64,000 bases of DNA, from assembly GCF_025989185.1 (NCBI RefSeq), contig NZ_JAPDNT010000001.1, positions 558,001 through 622,000 on the forward strand, read 5' to 3'. Each line of letters begins with the position of its first letter. The stretch's first letter is position 1. The translations under genes were made by a program, and so were the position numbers. Below the pieces are notes generated by a model. That model was not told the DNA's origin and did no database searches. It worked only from the letters and a program-made list of their open reading frames with translations. Positions 27,641 through 35,798 of this stretch are shown here, in pieces. This DNA is from Limobrevibacterium gyesilva. Lineage in GTDB: Bacteria; Pseudomonadota; Alphaproteobacteria; Acetobacterales; Acetobacteraceae.

Positions 27641-29353
27641 CTACAGGTGCGGCAGCCACACGTCCAGCACTGCCGCCCGCCCTTCCTCGCGCACCGCCTT
27701 CAGGGCTGCATCCAGAGCCGGCTCCACGACCTCCGGTCGGTGCAGCGTTAGCGCCAGGGCGCCGCCGGCGGCCGCGGCAATGCCCGCGTAATCCGGCGGC
27801 GGATCGAAGCTCACGCCAATATCGTTGGCGCGGCTGGCGTAGCTGTCGGGATGCACCGCCAGCGCCGACAGCTTCGGCGACTTCCAGCCGCGGTTGTTGT
27901 AGACGACCTGCAGGAATGGTGTCTTGTACTGCCGCGCCATCCAGTGCACCGTCGACGGCACCGAGAACATGTAGGAGCCGTCGCCGCCCAGCGCCATGAC
28001 GGTGGCCTCGGGGTGCGCCAGCTTTGCGCCGATCGCCGCCCCGCCGTTCCAGCCGAGTGATCCGCCGCCGCTGGTGAACATGCTGCCCGGGCGGGTGGAC
28101 ATCAGGTGGTCGATGATCGTCTTGTAGTTGGAAATTCCCTCGTTCAGCACGATGGTGTTCGCATCGACGCGGGCGCGGATGCACGCCGTGAGGTATTCCG
28201 GCGTGATCGCCGCACCGTTCGGCTGTTCGCGCGACCGCAGCGCCTCGATCCGGTCGGCATGGCGCCTGCGGTAGTGCGCCATCCGGGCCGCGACCGCCGG
28301 CGCATCGATCGTCGCCTGGTCCAGCCGTGCGTTCACCTGGCGCAACGCGGTCGCGACATCCGCGCGGAACACCCGGCGCGCGGCGATGTACCACAGCGGC
28401 ATCTGCTGCTTCAGCGGATCGGTGTCGATATGGAAGATGGCGGCATCCGACCGCGGCCGGCTGACCGCGGAGATCCAGGGTACGTCGCTGTCCAGCACCA
28501 GCACCATATCGGCTTCCGCCAGCGCCTGGTTCTGGACAGGCTCGTTCCACTGGCACCCCTGGTACAGCGGATCGTCCGCCGGGAAATTCATGTAGTTCGG
28601 CACGCTTTCCAGCACGGCCACGCCCAGGCGCCGGCACAGCCGCACCAGTTGCTCCACCGCCTCGGCCTTGCGGCCAAGATAGGACGTCACCACCAGCGGC
28701 CGCCGCGCGCCCAGCAACGCGGCGACCAGGTCCTCCACCCCCTCCGGCGCCAGCGCGGCTGGGGCGATCGGCTGCCAGGCGGACAGGTCCGTTTCGACCC
28801 GGGGCACCTCCTCCTCCAGCACCTCGCGCGCGGCCATCAGATACACCGGGCCCCTGGGCTCGCTATACGCGAACTGCAAGGCGCGGTGGATCATCTGCTT
28901 GACGTTGCGGCCGGTGCGCAACTCGTTGTCGTAGCGCATGTAACCGCGCACCAGACCGCGCTGGTCGAACACATCCTGGATCCACTGGATGAATTCGTTG
29001 CGGCTGCCGCGCAACTCGCCCTCCTGGGTGAACGGCGAGCTGCCGGCGAAGATCAGCGCGGGAATGCGCCCTTTGGCCGCGTTGTGCACGGCACCGGCCA
29101 GCGCCTGCGTGCCGCATTCCACATGCACCAGCACGCATTGCGCCCGCCCGCCGGTCTGCGCGAAGCCGTGTGCCGCCGACAGCGCCACCATCTCGTTCGG
29201 GCAGGTGATCAGCGCGGGCACGCTCCGCCCGGTGGCCCGCGCTTCCGCCATCGCCTCCACGAGGCCCGGATGGTCGCTGCCGAGATTGGCGAAGATGTAG
29301 GACACCCCGGCCTCGCCGAGCGCTTCCAGGAAGGCCGTGCTGGCGGTGTACAC
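27641..29353 (-). CDS. thiamine-pyrophosphate-requiring enzyme (acetolactate synthase-like family)
   Basis: ThDP enzyme with the three-domain fold of acetolactate synthase and benzoylformate decarboxylase. 570 residues. The PYR domain keeps the catalytic Glu in CPNEMVALSAAHGFAQ. The PP domain has the ThDP motif GGDGSYMFSVPS ending at VVYNNRGW. I chose the GTG at 29353: GGGGGA lies 7 bases upstream and the family starts with TAxxFLEALxEAGVxYIFANLGSDHP. A TTG further up (29422) would add 23 atypical residues. This group is usually annotated only as a ThDP-requiring protein; substrate is unknown. It diverges from a Liv-type importer, suggesting a link to an imported branched acid. Confidence 0.85.
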   Translation of the reverse strand: MYTASTAFLEALGEAGVSYIFANLGSDHPGLVEAMAEARATGRSVPALITCPNEMVALSAAHGFAQTGGRAQCVLVHVECGTQALAGAVHNAAKGRIPALIFAGSSPFTQEGELRGSRNEFIQWIQDVFDQRGLVRGYMRYDNELRTGRNVKQMIHRALQFAYSEPRGPVYLMAAREVLEEEVPRVETDLSAWQPIAPAALAPEGVEDLVAALLGARRPLVVTSYLGRKAEAVEQLVRLCRRLGVAVLESVPNYMNFPADDPLYQGCQWNEPVQNQALAEADMVLVLDSDVPWISAVSRPRSDAAIFHIDTDPLKQQMPLWYIAARRVFRADVATALRQVNARLDQATIDAPAVAARMAHYRRRHADRIEALRSREQPNGAAITPEYLTACIRARVDANTIVLNEGISNYKTIIDHLMSTRPGSMFTSGGGSLGWNGGAAIGAKLAHPEATVMALGGDGSYMFSVPSTVHWMARQYKTPFLQVVYNNRGWKSPKLSALAVHPDSYASRANDIGVSFDPPPDYAGIAAAAGGALALTLHRPEVVEPALDAALKAVREEGRAAVLDVWLPHL

Positions 29354-29482
29354 GCCGATGTCCCCCGCGATGACTTGTTGCAGAACTATCGCCCGCCACG
29401 GAACGCCGGGCAACGGTCGCAAAGCACTTCCAGCGCGTGCGATGTGGTGTCTAAAATATGTTCAAAGCAGGGGATGAATCGA

Positions 29483-30640
29483 ATGTTCGGAAAGCTTCTG
29501 GGGGCGCTTGCTCTTGCCGCCGCGACCGTTGCATCGGCGCAGGCGCAGCCGGTGAAGGTGGGCGTCGTCACCACGCTCAGCGGCCCGGCGGCCACGCTGG
29601 GCCAACAATTGCGCGACGGGTTCGCGCTGGGCATCGAGAAGCTGGGCGGCAAGCTCGGCGGCATGCCGGTCGACGCCACCGTGCTGGACGATGAACTGAA
29701 GCCCGACGTCGCCGTGACCAAGGTTCGCGGCCTGCTGGAATCCGGCAAGGCCGATATCGTCGTCGGGCCGATCTTCAGCAACATCCTGCAGGCGATCTTC
29801 AAGCCCGTGACCGAATCCGGCGCCATCCTGATCAGCCCGAACGCCGGCCCTTCCACCTATGCCGGGCGTGCCTGTGCGAAGAACTTCTTCGTCACCAGCT
29901 ATCAGAACGACCAGCCGCACGCCGTCTCCGGCCAATACGCGCAGGACAGCGGCTACAAGCGCCTGTTCCTGCTCGCCCCCAACTACCAGGCCGGCCGTGA
30001 CGCGCTCGCCGGCGTGAAAAGCAAGTTCAAGGGCGAGATCGTCGGCGAGGAATACGTGCCGCTGACGCAGATGGACTTCCAGTCCGAGATCGCCAAGATC
30101 GCCGCCGCGAAACCGGACGCCGTCTACGCCTTCATGCCCGGCGGCCTGGGCATCGCGCTGGTGAAGCAATACCGTCAGGCCGGCCTCGCCAACATTCCCT
30201 TCCTGTCCGCCTTCACCGTGGACGAAAGCACCCTCCCCGCCCAGGGCGACGCCGCCATCGGCTTCTACAGCGGCGCCAGCTGGGCCCCAAACATGGACAA
30301 TGCCGCCAACAAGACCTTCGTCGCCGCGTTCGAGGCGAAATACGGCTACGTGCCCGGCAGCTACGCCGCCTACGCCTACGACACCGCCATGCTGCTCGAC
30401 GCGGCGGTCAAGAAGGCCGGCGGCGTGGCCGACAAGGCGAAACTGGCGGCCGCCATCGAAACCGCGGACTTCGCCTCCACCCGCGGCGCGTTCAAGTTCG
30501 GCGTGAACCACTACCCCGTGCAGGACTTCTACCTGGTGCAGGTGGTGAAGCGCGCAGACGGCAAGTACCAGACCGAAACCCGCAAGAAAGTCTTCACCGC
30601 CGACATCGACCCCTATGCTGCCCAGTGCAAGATGAACTGA
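29483..30640 (+). CDS. branched-chain-amino-acid-type ABC binding protein (LivJ-like)
   Basis: Periplasmic binding protein (Peripla_BP_6) feeding the LivHMGF-type importer that follows. 385 residues. A short signal, LLGALALAAATVASAQA, is cleaved near residue 22. The mature start PVKVGVVTTLSGPAATLGQ and the ligand-pocket region LISPNAGPSTYAG (about 117-129) are family hallmarks. Start 29483 has GGGG about 9 bases upstream; an ATG at 29474 is in frame but too close. A possible -10 (TAAAAT) sits at 29452-29457. Relatives of this group also bind aromatic and other organic acids, so leucine is not assured. A GC-rich hairpin separates it from the permease genes. Confidence 0.92.
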   Translation: MFGKLLGALALAAATVASAQAQPVKVGVVTTLSGPAATLGQQLRDGFALGIEKLGGKLGGMPVDATVLDDELKPDVAVTKVRGLLESGKADIVVGPIFSNILQAIFKPVTESGAILISPNAGPSTYAGRACAKNFFVTSYQNDQPHAVSGQYAQDSGYKRLFLLAPNYQAGRDALAGVKSKFKGEIVGEEYVPLTQMDFQSEIAKIAAAKPDAVYAFMPGGLGIALVKQYRQAGLANIPFLSAFTVDESTLPAQGDAAIGFYSGASWAPNMDNAANKTFVAAFEAKYGYVPGSYAAYAYDTAMLLDAAVKKAGGVADKAKLAAAIETADFASTRGAFKFGVNHYPVQDFYLVQVVKRADGKYQTETRKKVFTADIDPYAAQCKMN

Positions 30641-30667
30641 CGACGGTGCGTCAGGCGGAAAGGAAGG

Positions 30668-30686
30668 CCGGGGGTTTCACCCCCGG
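30668..30686. repeat. GC-rich palindrome between binding-protein and permease genes
   Basis: CCGGGGGT (30668-30675), loop TTC and ACCCCCGG (30679-30686) form a perfect 8-bp stem. It stands 28 bases after the binding-protein stop and 40 before livH. There is no T-tract. Its form, a run of Gs, a short loop and a run of Cs followed by GACCCCGG, resembles dispersed extragenic palindromes of high-GC alphaproteobacteria. It may protect the binding-protein mRNA end and damp expression of the permease genes. Confidence 0.5.
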
Positions 30687-30725
30687 ACCCCGGACCAGGG
30701 CGGAAGCCCCGATCTTCCTCCCGTC

Positions 30726-31646
30726 ATGACACTCCTCGTCGTCCAGGCGCTGAACGGGGTGCAGCTTGGATTGTTGCTGTTCCTGATTGCGGCGGGGCTC
30801 ACGTTGGTGTTCGGGGTGATGGATTTCATCAACCTCGCGCATGGCGTTCAGTACATGCTTGGGGCCTATCTGGGCGTCGCGTTTGCGGGGCTCACCGGGA
30901 GTTTCTGGCTCGGGCTGCTGCTGGCGTCGGTGGTGGCGGGGGTGACCGGGATTGCCCTGGAGCGGCTGGTGTTCCGGCATTTGTATGGGCGCAGTCACCT
31001 GGATCAGGTGCTGGCGACGTTCGGGGTGATCCTGACACTGAACGAGGCGGTGCGGGTGCTGTGGGGGACGGCGCCGTTGCAGATGCCGATGCCGGACGCG
31101 CTGTCGGGGTCGTTCCAGTTGATGGAGGGGTTGCGCTATCCGGTGTATCGGGTGGCCTTGATCGTGGCAGGGCTGCTGGTAGCGGTCGGGCTGGCCTGGG
31201 CAGTGAATTGCACGCGGGCGGGCATGCTGATCCGGGCCGGCGCCAGCAATGCGGCGATGGTGTCGGCGCTGGGTGTGGATATCGGCCGGCTGTTCACGTT
31301 GGTGTTCGGGATTGGCGCGATGCTGGCGGGCTTCGCCGGGGTGATGGCGGCACCGCTGGTTTCGGTCGAGCCGTCGATGGGCGACAACCTGCTCATCCTC
31401 GCCTTTGTGGTGATCGTCATCGGCGGCGTCGGCGCCATCCGCGGCGCTTTCGTGGCGGCGCTGATGGTCGGGCTGGTGGACACGCTGGGCCGTACGATGG
31501 TGACCGATGCATTCAAGGCAGCGCTGGGCGCGTCCGCCGCCGCGCGGGTCGGGCCGGCGGTGGCGTCGATGCTGATCTACCTGGTGATGGCGGCGGTGCT
31601 GGCGATCCGGCCGGCCGGGTTGTTTCCGGCGGCGCGCGACGCATGA
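30726..31646 (+). CDS. livH: branched-chain ABC transporter permease LivH-type
   Basis: First membrane subunit of a HAAT-family importer. 306 residues, the usual LivH length, with about eight TM helices. The family opening LLLFLIAAGLTLVFGVMDFI lies at about 15-34 and NLAHGVQYMLGAY follows. The conserved C-terminal part includes VVIVIGGVGAIRGAFVAAL (about 226-244). Its TGA stop overlaps the livM ATG by four bases (ATGA). The product should form a heterodimer with LivM in the inner membrane. Confidence 0.93.
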   Translation: MTLLVVQALNGVQLGLLLFLIAAGLTLVFGVMDFINLAHGVQYMLGAYLGVAFAGLTGSFWLGLLLASVVAGVTGIALERLVFRHLYGRSHLDQVLATFGVILTLNEAVRVLWGTAPLQMPMPDALSGSFQLMEGLRYPVYRVALIVAGLLVAVGLAWAVNCTRAGMLIRAGASNAAMVSALGVDIGRLFTLVFGIGAMLAGFAGVMAAPLVSVEPSMGDNLLILAFVVIVIGGVGAIRGAFVAALMVGLVDTLGRTMVTDAFKAALGASAAARVGPAVASMLIYLVMAAVLAIRPAGLFPAARDA

Positions 31647-32563
31647 ACCGGCTGGTTCCGCTGCTCGCATTCGCGGCCCTGGCCGCGGTGCCGTTCATCC
31701 CGTTCGGACGCGAGGGCGGCTACGTGCTGCTGCTGGTCTCGCGCGTGATGGTGTTCGCCCTGGCCGCGATCAGCCTCGACCTGCTGCTGGGCGGGGGCGG
31801 GATGGTCAGCTTCGGCCATGCCGCCTATCTGGCCATCGGCGCCTATGCGGTGGCGATCCTGGATGCGAACGACGTGTCGGAGGCGTGGGCGGTGCTGGCG
31901 GCGGCGCTGGGCGCGGCCGCGCTGTTCGCGGCCGGCACCGGGGCGGTGGCGCTGCGCACGCGCGGCGTGAACTTCATCATGATCACGCTGGCCTTCGCGC
32001 AGATGGTGTATTTCGCCGCCGGCTCGCTGGCTGCCTATGGCGGCGACGACGGGTACTCACTGATCGCCCGCACCGAGTTGTTCGGCTGGCCGGTGTTGAA
32101 GGGGCGCGGATTCTACGCCACCGCCTTCGTGCTGCTGCTGGCCGGATACCTGTTGTGCCGCATGCTCGTGGCCTCGCGTTTCGGGCGGGTGCTGCGGGCC
32201 ATCCGCCAGAACCGCCAGCGTGTGCAGGCCATGGGCTTCAACCCCTTCACGGTGCAACTGACGGCAATGGTCATCGCCGGCATGCTGTGCGCCGTCGCCG
32301 GCGTGCTGCTGGCCAACCTGTCCGAGTTCGCCTCCCCTGCCTACGCGACCTGGCAGCGCTCCGGCGACCTGCTGATCATGGTGATCCTCGGCGGCGCCGG
32401 CAGCCTGCATGGCGCACTGCTCGGCGCCGCCTTCGTGGTGCTGCTGGAGGAGGCGCTGGGCCGCCTGACCGAGCATTGGCGGCTGATCTTCGGCCCGCTG
32501 CTGGTGCTGTCGGTGCTGTATTTCCGCGGCGGGCTGGCCGGCATCGGGGCGAAGCGTGACTGA
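31643..32563 (+). CDS. livM: branched-chain ABC transporter permease LivM-type
   Basis: Second membrane subunit of the importer. 306 residues. Typical LivM runs: AAISLDLLLGGGGMVSFGHAA (split by TM2, about 37-57), RTRGVNFIMITLAFAQM (about 108-124), and the cytoplasmic ATPase-contact loop RFGRVLRAIRQNRQRVQAMG (about 179-198). The start overlaps livH by four bases, and the end overlaps livG by eight. This is tight translational coupling within the cassette. Confidence 0.93.
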   Translation: MNRLVPLLAFAALAAVPFIPFGREGGYVLLLVSRVMVFALAAISLDLLLGGGGMVSFGHAAYLAIGAYAVAILDANDVSEAWAVLAAALGAAALFAAGTGAVALRTRGVNFIMITLAFAQMVYFAAGSLAAYGGDDGYSLIARTELFGWPVLKGRGFYATAFVLLLAGYLLCRMLVASRFGRVLRAIRQNRQRVQAMGFNPFTVQLTAMVIAGMLCAVAGVLLANLSEFASPAYATWQRSGDLLIMVILGGAGSLHGALLGAAFVVLLEEALGRLTEHWRLIFGPLLVLSVLYFRGGLAGIGAKRD

Positions 32564-33305
32564 GCCCCTGCTGGAGATAAGCGGCCTGATGAAGCGCTAT
32601 GGCGCGCTGCTGGTCACCGACAGCGTGGACCTCGCGGTGCTGCCCGGCACCATCCATGCTATCATCGGCCCGAACGGCGCCGGCAAGACCAGCCTGATCC
32701 ACCAGATTTCCGGCATCGTCGCCTCGGACGCCGGGCGCGTCCTGCTGGCCGGCCGCGATATCACGCATCTGCCTTTGCACCGGCGCGCGCGGCGCGGGCT
32801 GGCGCGTGGCTTCCAGATCACCTCGGTCCTGCCCGAATTCTCCGTACTCGAGAACGTGGCCCTGGCGGTCCAGGCAACGGCCGGATCGTCTTTCCGCTTC
32901 TTCCGCCCCGCGGCCACCGAGGCCGCGCTCAACCAGCCGGCCGTGGCCGCCCTCGCCCGCGTCGGCCTGGAGGCGCGGGCCGCCGACCCGGCGCGCCGGC
33001 TCAGCCACGGCGAGAAGCGGCAACTCGAACTTGCCATCGCGCTCGCCGCGAAACCCAGGGTGCTGCTGCTGGACGAGCCTCTGGCCGGCGCGGGGCCGGA
33101 CGAGACGGCGCGCCTGGTGGCGTTGCTCGACAGCCTGCGCCGCGATTGCGCCATCGTGTTGGTGGAGCACGACATGGAGGCGGTGTTCGCGCTCGCCGAC
33201 ACCATCAGCGTGCTGGCCCAGGGCCGCCTCATCGCCAGCGGCGGGCCGGATGCGATCCGTGCCGATGCCGGTGTGCGCACCGCCTATCTCGGCGAGGCAG
33301 CCTGA
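32556..33305 (+). CDS. livG: branched-chain ABC transporter ATPase LivG-type
   Basis: First nucleotide-binding subunit. 249 residues. Walker A GPNGAGKTS near residue 35, signature LSHGEKRQLELAIAL (about 148-162), Walker B VLLLDEPLAG (about 169-178) and the switch His in VLVEHDMEAVF (about 203). The C-terminus (DAIRADAGVRTAYLGEA) is the standard LivG ending. It overlaps livM by eight bases and shares one base with livF (TGATG). Confidence 0.94.
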   Translation: MTEPLLEISGLMKRYGALLVTDSVDLAVLPGTIHAIIGPNGAGKTSLIHQISGIVASDAGRVLLAGRDITHLPLHRRARRGLARGFQITSVLPEFSVLENVALAVQATAGSSFRFFRPAATEAALNQPAVAALARVGLEARAADPARRLSHGEKRQLELAIALAAKPRVLLLDEPLAGAGPDETARLVALLDSLRRDCAIVLVEHDMEAVFALADTISVLAQGRLIASGGPDAIRADAGVRTAYLGEAA

Positions 33306-33991
33306 TGCTGGAGCTGCGCGCCCTGCAATCGGGCTATGGCGAGACGCAGGTCCTGTTCGACGTGTCGCTGTCCGTTGCCGCCGGCGAGGTGGTCGCGCTG
33401 CTGGGCCGCAACGGCATGGGCAAGACGACGACCATTCGCGCCATCATGGGCCTGCTGCCTGTGCGCGGCGGGCAGCTTGCGGTGGACGGCGCCTCGGTCG
33501 CCGGGCTGAAACCGTTCCAGATCGCGCAAATGGGCCTGGGCCTGGTGCCCGAAGGCCGCCAGGTGTTCCCGACCCTGACGGTGGAAGAAAACCTGGTCGC
33601 CACCGCCCGCGCCGGGCGCTGGACGCTGGCAGACGTGTTCGCGCTGTTTCCTCGGCTGCAGGAACGCCGCCGCCAGCTCGCGCGGCTGCTGTCGGGCGGG
33701 GAACAGCAGATGCTGGCGATCGGGCGCGCGCTGATGACCAATCCGCGCCTGCTGATCCTGGACGAGGCCACCGAGGGCCTGGCCCCGCTGATCCGCGCCG
33801 AGATCTGGGCCTGCCTCGCGCGCCTGAAAGCCGAGCGGCTCGCCATCTTGTTGATCGACAAGACGCTCGATGCGCTGATGAAACTTGCCGATCGCCACGT
33901 GATCATCGAGAAAGGCGTCACGGTGTGGTCGGGCAACTCGGCCGAACTCGCGGCCGCGCCGGACATCCGCGCGCGGTATCTGCATCTGTAG
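33305..33991 (+). CDS. livF: branched-chain ABC transporter ATPase LivF-type
   Basis: Second nucleotide-binding subunit. 228 residues, slightly shorter than the usual 233-240. Walker A GRNGMGKTT near residue 37, signature LSGGEQQMLAIGRAL (about 131-145), and Walker B LLILDEATEGLAP (about 151-163), whose Glu-Ala-Thr-Glu-Gly run is typical of LivF. The H-loop position reads IDKTLDALM, so the usual switch histidine (VEQN/VEHN in relatives) is not obvious; LivF proteins commonly have Glu-Gln there. The start shares a base with the livG stop. A cupin gene follows 18 bases downstream in the same direction. Confidence 0.92.
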   Translation: MLELRALQSGYGETQVLFDVSLSVAAGEVVALLGRNGMGKTTTIRAIMGLLPVRGGQLAVDGASVAGLKPFQIAQMGLGLVPEGRQVFPTLTVEENLVATARAGRWTLADVFALFPRLQERRRQLARLLSGGEQQMLAIGRALMTNPRLLILDEATEGLAPLIRAEIWACLARLKAERLAILLIDKTLDALMKLADRHVIIEKGVTVWSGNSAELAAAPDIRARYLHL

Positions 33992-34009
33992 AGGGGAAGG
34001 AAAACGACG

Positions 34010-34453
34010 ATGGCGCTGCTGAAACCGGGAATCACGCCGCCAGGCCAGGGCGACGGCGGCACGGTATGGAACATCCTCGGCCAGACATACTACCTGAAGG
34101 AAAGCTGCGACTCCTCCTTCGCGTTCGAGGTCGTGGGCGACCCCGGCACCTTCGTCCCCCCGCATATCCATCCCACGCAGGACGAGTTCATCTACCTGAT
34201 CGACGGCACGATGGAGCTCACGCTGGATGGCGCGCTGCACACGCTGGCCGCCGGCGGCATGGCGCGCATGCCGATGGGCATCCCCCACGGCTACAAGAAC
34301 GTCGGCGACAAGACCGTTAGGGCGCTGTTCTGGGTGTCGCCCGCGCGCAAGCTGCACGAGCTGTTCAGCCGCATCCACAATGTGCCGGATCCGATGGAAG
34401 TGGTTCGCATCTCCGCAACCTGCGAAGTCAACTTCCTGCCGCCACCCGGCTGA
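34010..34453 (+). CDS. cupin-domain protein
   Basis: Single-domain cupin of 147 residues, cytosolic. The first cupin motif holds metal-ligand candidates in PPHIHPTQDEFIYLIDG (His about 46 and 48, Glu about 53). The second motif reads PMGIPHGYKN with a third His at about 90. This fits a small metal-binding dioxygenase, isomerase or sensor; the reaction is not identifiable. GGGGAAGGAAAA precedes the ATG. It lies 18 bases after livF and is probably the last gene of the liv-like operon, so it may act on, or sense, the imported compound. Confidence 0.85.
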   Translation: MALLKPGITPPGQGDGGTVWNILGQTYYLKESCDSSFAFEVVGDPGTFVPPHIHPTQDEFIYLIDGTMELTLDGALHTLAAGGMARMPMGIPHGYKNVGDKTVRALFWVSPARKLHELFSRIHNVPDPMEVVRISATCEVNFLPPPG

Positions 34454-34540
34454 CGACGGCCGTGTGAGGGCGTGGATGCTGGAGCACGCACGGCATCCAG
34501 TCCGGCGCCTTCACCCTGCCTGCACGGGCTGCGGTTCCGG

Positions 34541-35761
34541 CTACACCTTCGCGAAGCCGGCGGTGACGGCATAGCCGCCTGCGATGGCGGCCAGCTCCTC
34601 GCGGCTGATCACGTCTTCCAGGCGGTCGAAACCGTCGGGCGCGCGGGCGGATACGACGTCGACGACCCGTTCCGGTCCGCCCATGCGGTTGAGCCGGACG
34701 ATCTCGGCCGTCTTCGGCAACCGGTCGGCTTCGTAGGCGGCGAGGGCGGCGGGAGCGTCGGCTTCGTCCAGCAGCCGGGCCAGCAGCCTGGCGTCGAGGA
34801 TCGCCTGGGAGGCGCCGTTGGACCCCACAGGATACATCGGGTGCGCGGCGTCGCCCAGCAGGGTCACGCGCCCCTGGGTCCACCAGGGCAGCGGATCGCG
34901 GTCGCACATGGGGTATTCGAAGAATTCCGGCGTGGCCCGCACCAGCGCCTCGATGTCGAGGAACGGCAGCCGGAACCGGCGCACGGTGGGCAGGATGTCG
35001 TCGAGCGCGCCGACGCGGCTCCAGTCCTCGCGCCGCGGCGGCGGCGTGCTGCCGTCGCCGGCCTTGATGCAGACAACCCAGTTGGTCAGGCGCCTTCCGT
35101 CGGCCGCGCGGGCGATCGGGTAGAGGACCAGCTTCTCCTGCATGTCGCCGGCGATGACCATGGAATCGCCGTCGAGGAACCGCGCGGCGTCGATGGCGCC
35201 GCGCCACATCATGATGCCCTGCCAGCGTATGCCGGGATCTTCCGGGTGCAGGATGGCGCGCGCGGCGGAGTGGATGCCATCGGCCGCCACCAGGGCGGCA
35301 CCGCGCTCGGTCGCCACCGTGTTGCCGGCGCGGTCGGTGAAGGTAGCCGTGATGCCATCGGCGTCCTGGGTGAAGCCGGACAGATGGTGGCCGGTGCGCA
35401 GCGTTCCCGCGGGCAGCCGCTCGGCCGCGGCCTGCCATAGCACGCCCTGCAGGTGGCCGCGGTGGATGGAGAATTGCGGGACACTGTGCCCCGCATGCAG
35501 GCCCCGCTTCTCGCGCCACACCTCCTGGCCGAAGCGGTTCACGTAGATCAGTTCATGCGTCCGGATGCCCACCGCATCGAGCGCCGGCAGCAGGCCGAGG
35601 TCGGCGAGTTCCTTGATGGCGTGCGGCAGCGTGTTGATGCCCACGCCCAGCGGCCGCAGCTGGTCGGCCTGCTCGAACACGATGCAGGGGATGCCGCGCT
35701 CATGCAGCGACAGGGCCAGCGTCAGCCCGCCGATCCCGCCCCCGGCGATCAGGATGGTCAT
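34541..35761 (-). CDS. FAD-dependent aromatic monooxygenase (salicylate hydroxylase-like)
   Basis: Flavoprotein hydroxylase of group A, using NAD(P)H and O2. 406 residues. The N-terminal dinucleotide motif AGGGIGGLTLALSLHERG is at about 5-22. The second FAD motif RVTLLGDAAHPMYPVGSNGA (GD motif plus a proline-rich flavin loop) is at about 281-300. The DG region reads LVAADGIHSAAR (about 151-162). ATG 35761 is preferred; a GTG four codons upstream is possible. The stop of the alpha/beta hydrolase gene lies 37 bases upstream, so the two are likely cotranscribed. Substrate is probably an aromatic acid, but this is not determined. Confidence 0.9.
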   Translation of the reverse strand: MTILIAGGGIGGLTLALSLHERGIPCIVFEQADQLRPLGVGINTLPHAIKELADLGLLPALDAVGIRTHELIYVNRFGQEVWREKRGLHAGHSVPQFSIHRGHLQGVLWQAAAERLPAGTLRTGHHLSGFTQDADGITATFTDRAGNTVATERGAALVAADGIHSAARAILHPEDPGIRWQGIMMWRGAIDAARFLDGDSMVIAGDMQEKLVLYPIARAADGRRLTNWVVCIKAGDGSTPPPRREDWSRVGALDDILPTVRRFRLPFLDIEALVRATPEFFEYPMCDRDPLPWWTQGRVTLLGDAAHPMYPVGSNGASQAILDARLLARLLDEADAPAALAAYEADRLPKTAEIVRLNRMGGPERVVDVVSARAPDGFDRLEDVISREELAAIAGGYAVTAGFAKV

Positions 35762-35798
35762 GCGATCCGCCACTCCGTTCCGCTCCGATTTCGTGTTG

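Noticed and set aside
29354-29422. TTG start giving the ThDP enzyme 23 extra residues
   Set aside because: The extension is unlike the family, and the GTG at 29353 has a strong Shine-Dalgarno at good spacing.
34475-34501. TGGATGC ... GCATCCA stem between the cupin and FAD monooxygenase genes as a terminator
   Set aside because: Only 7 bp with a 13-base loop and no T-tract; too weak to support.
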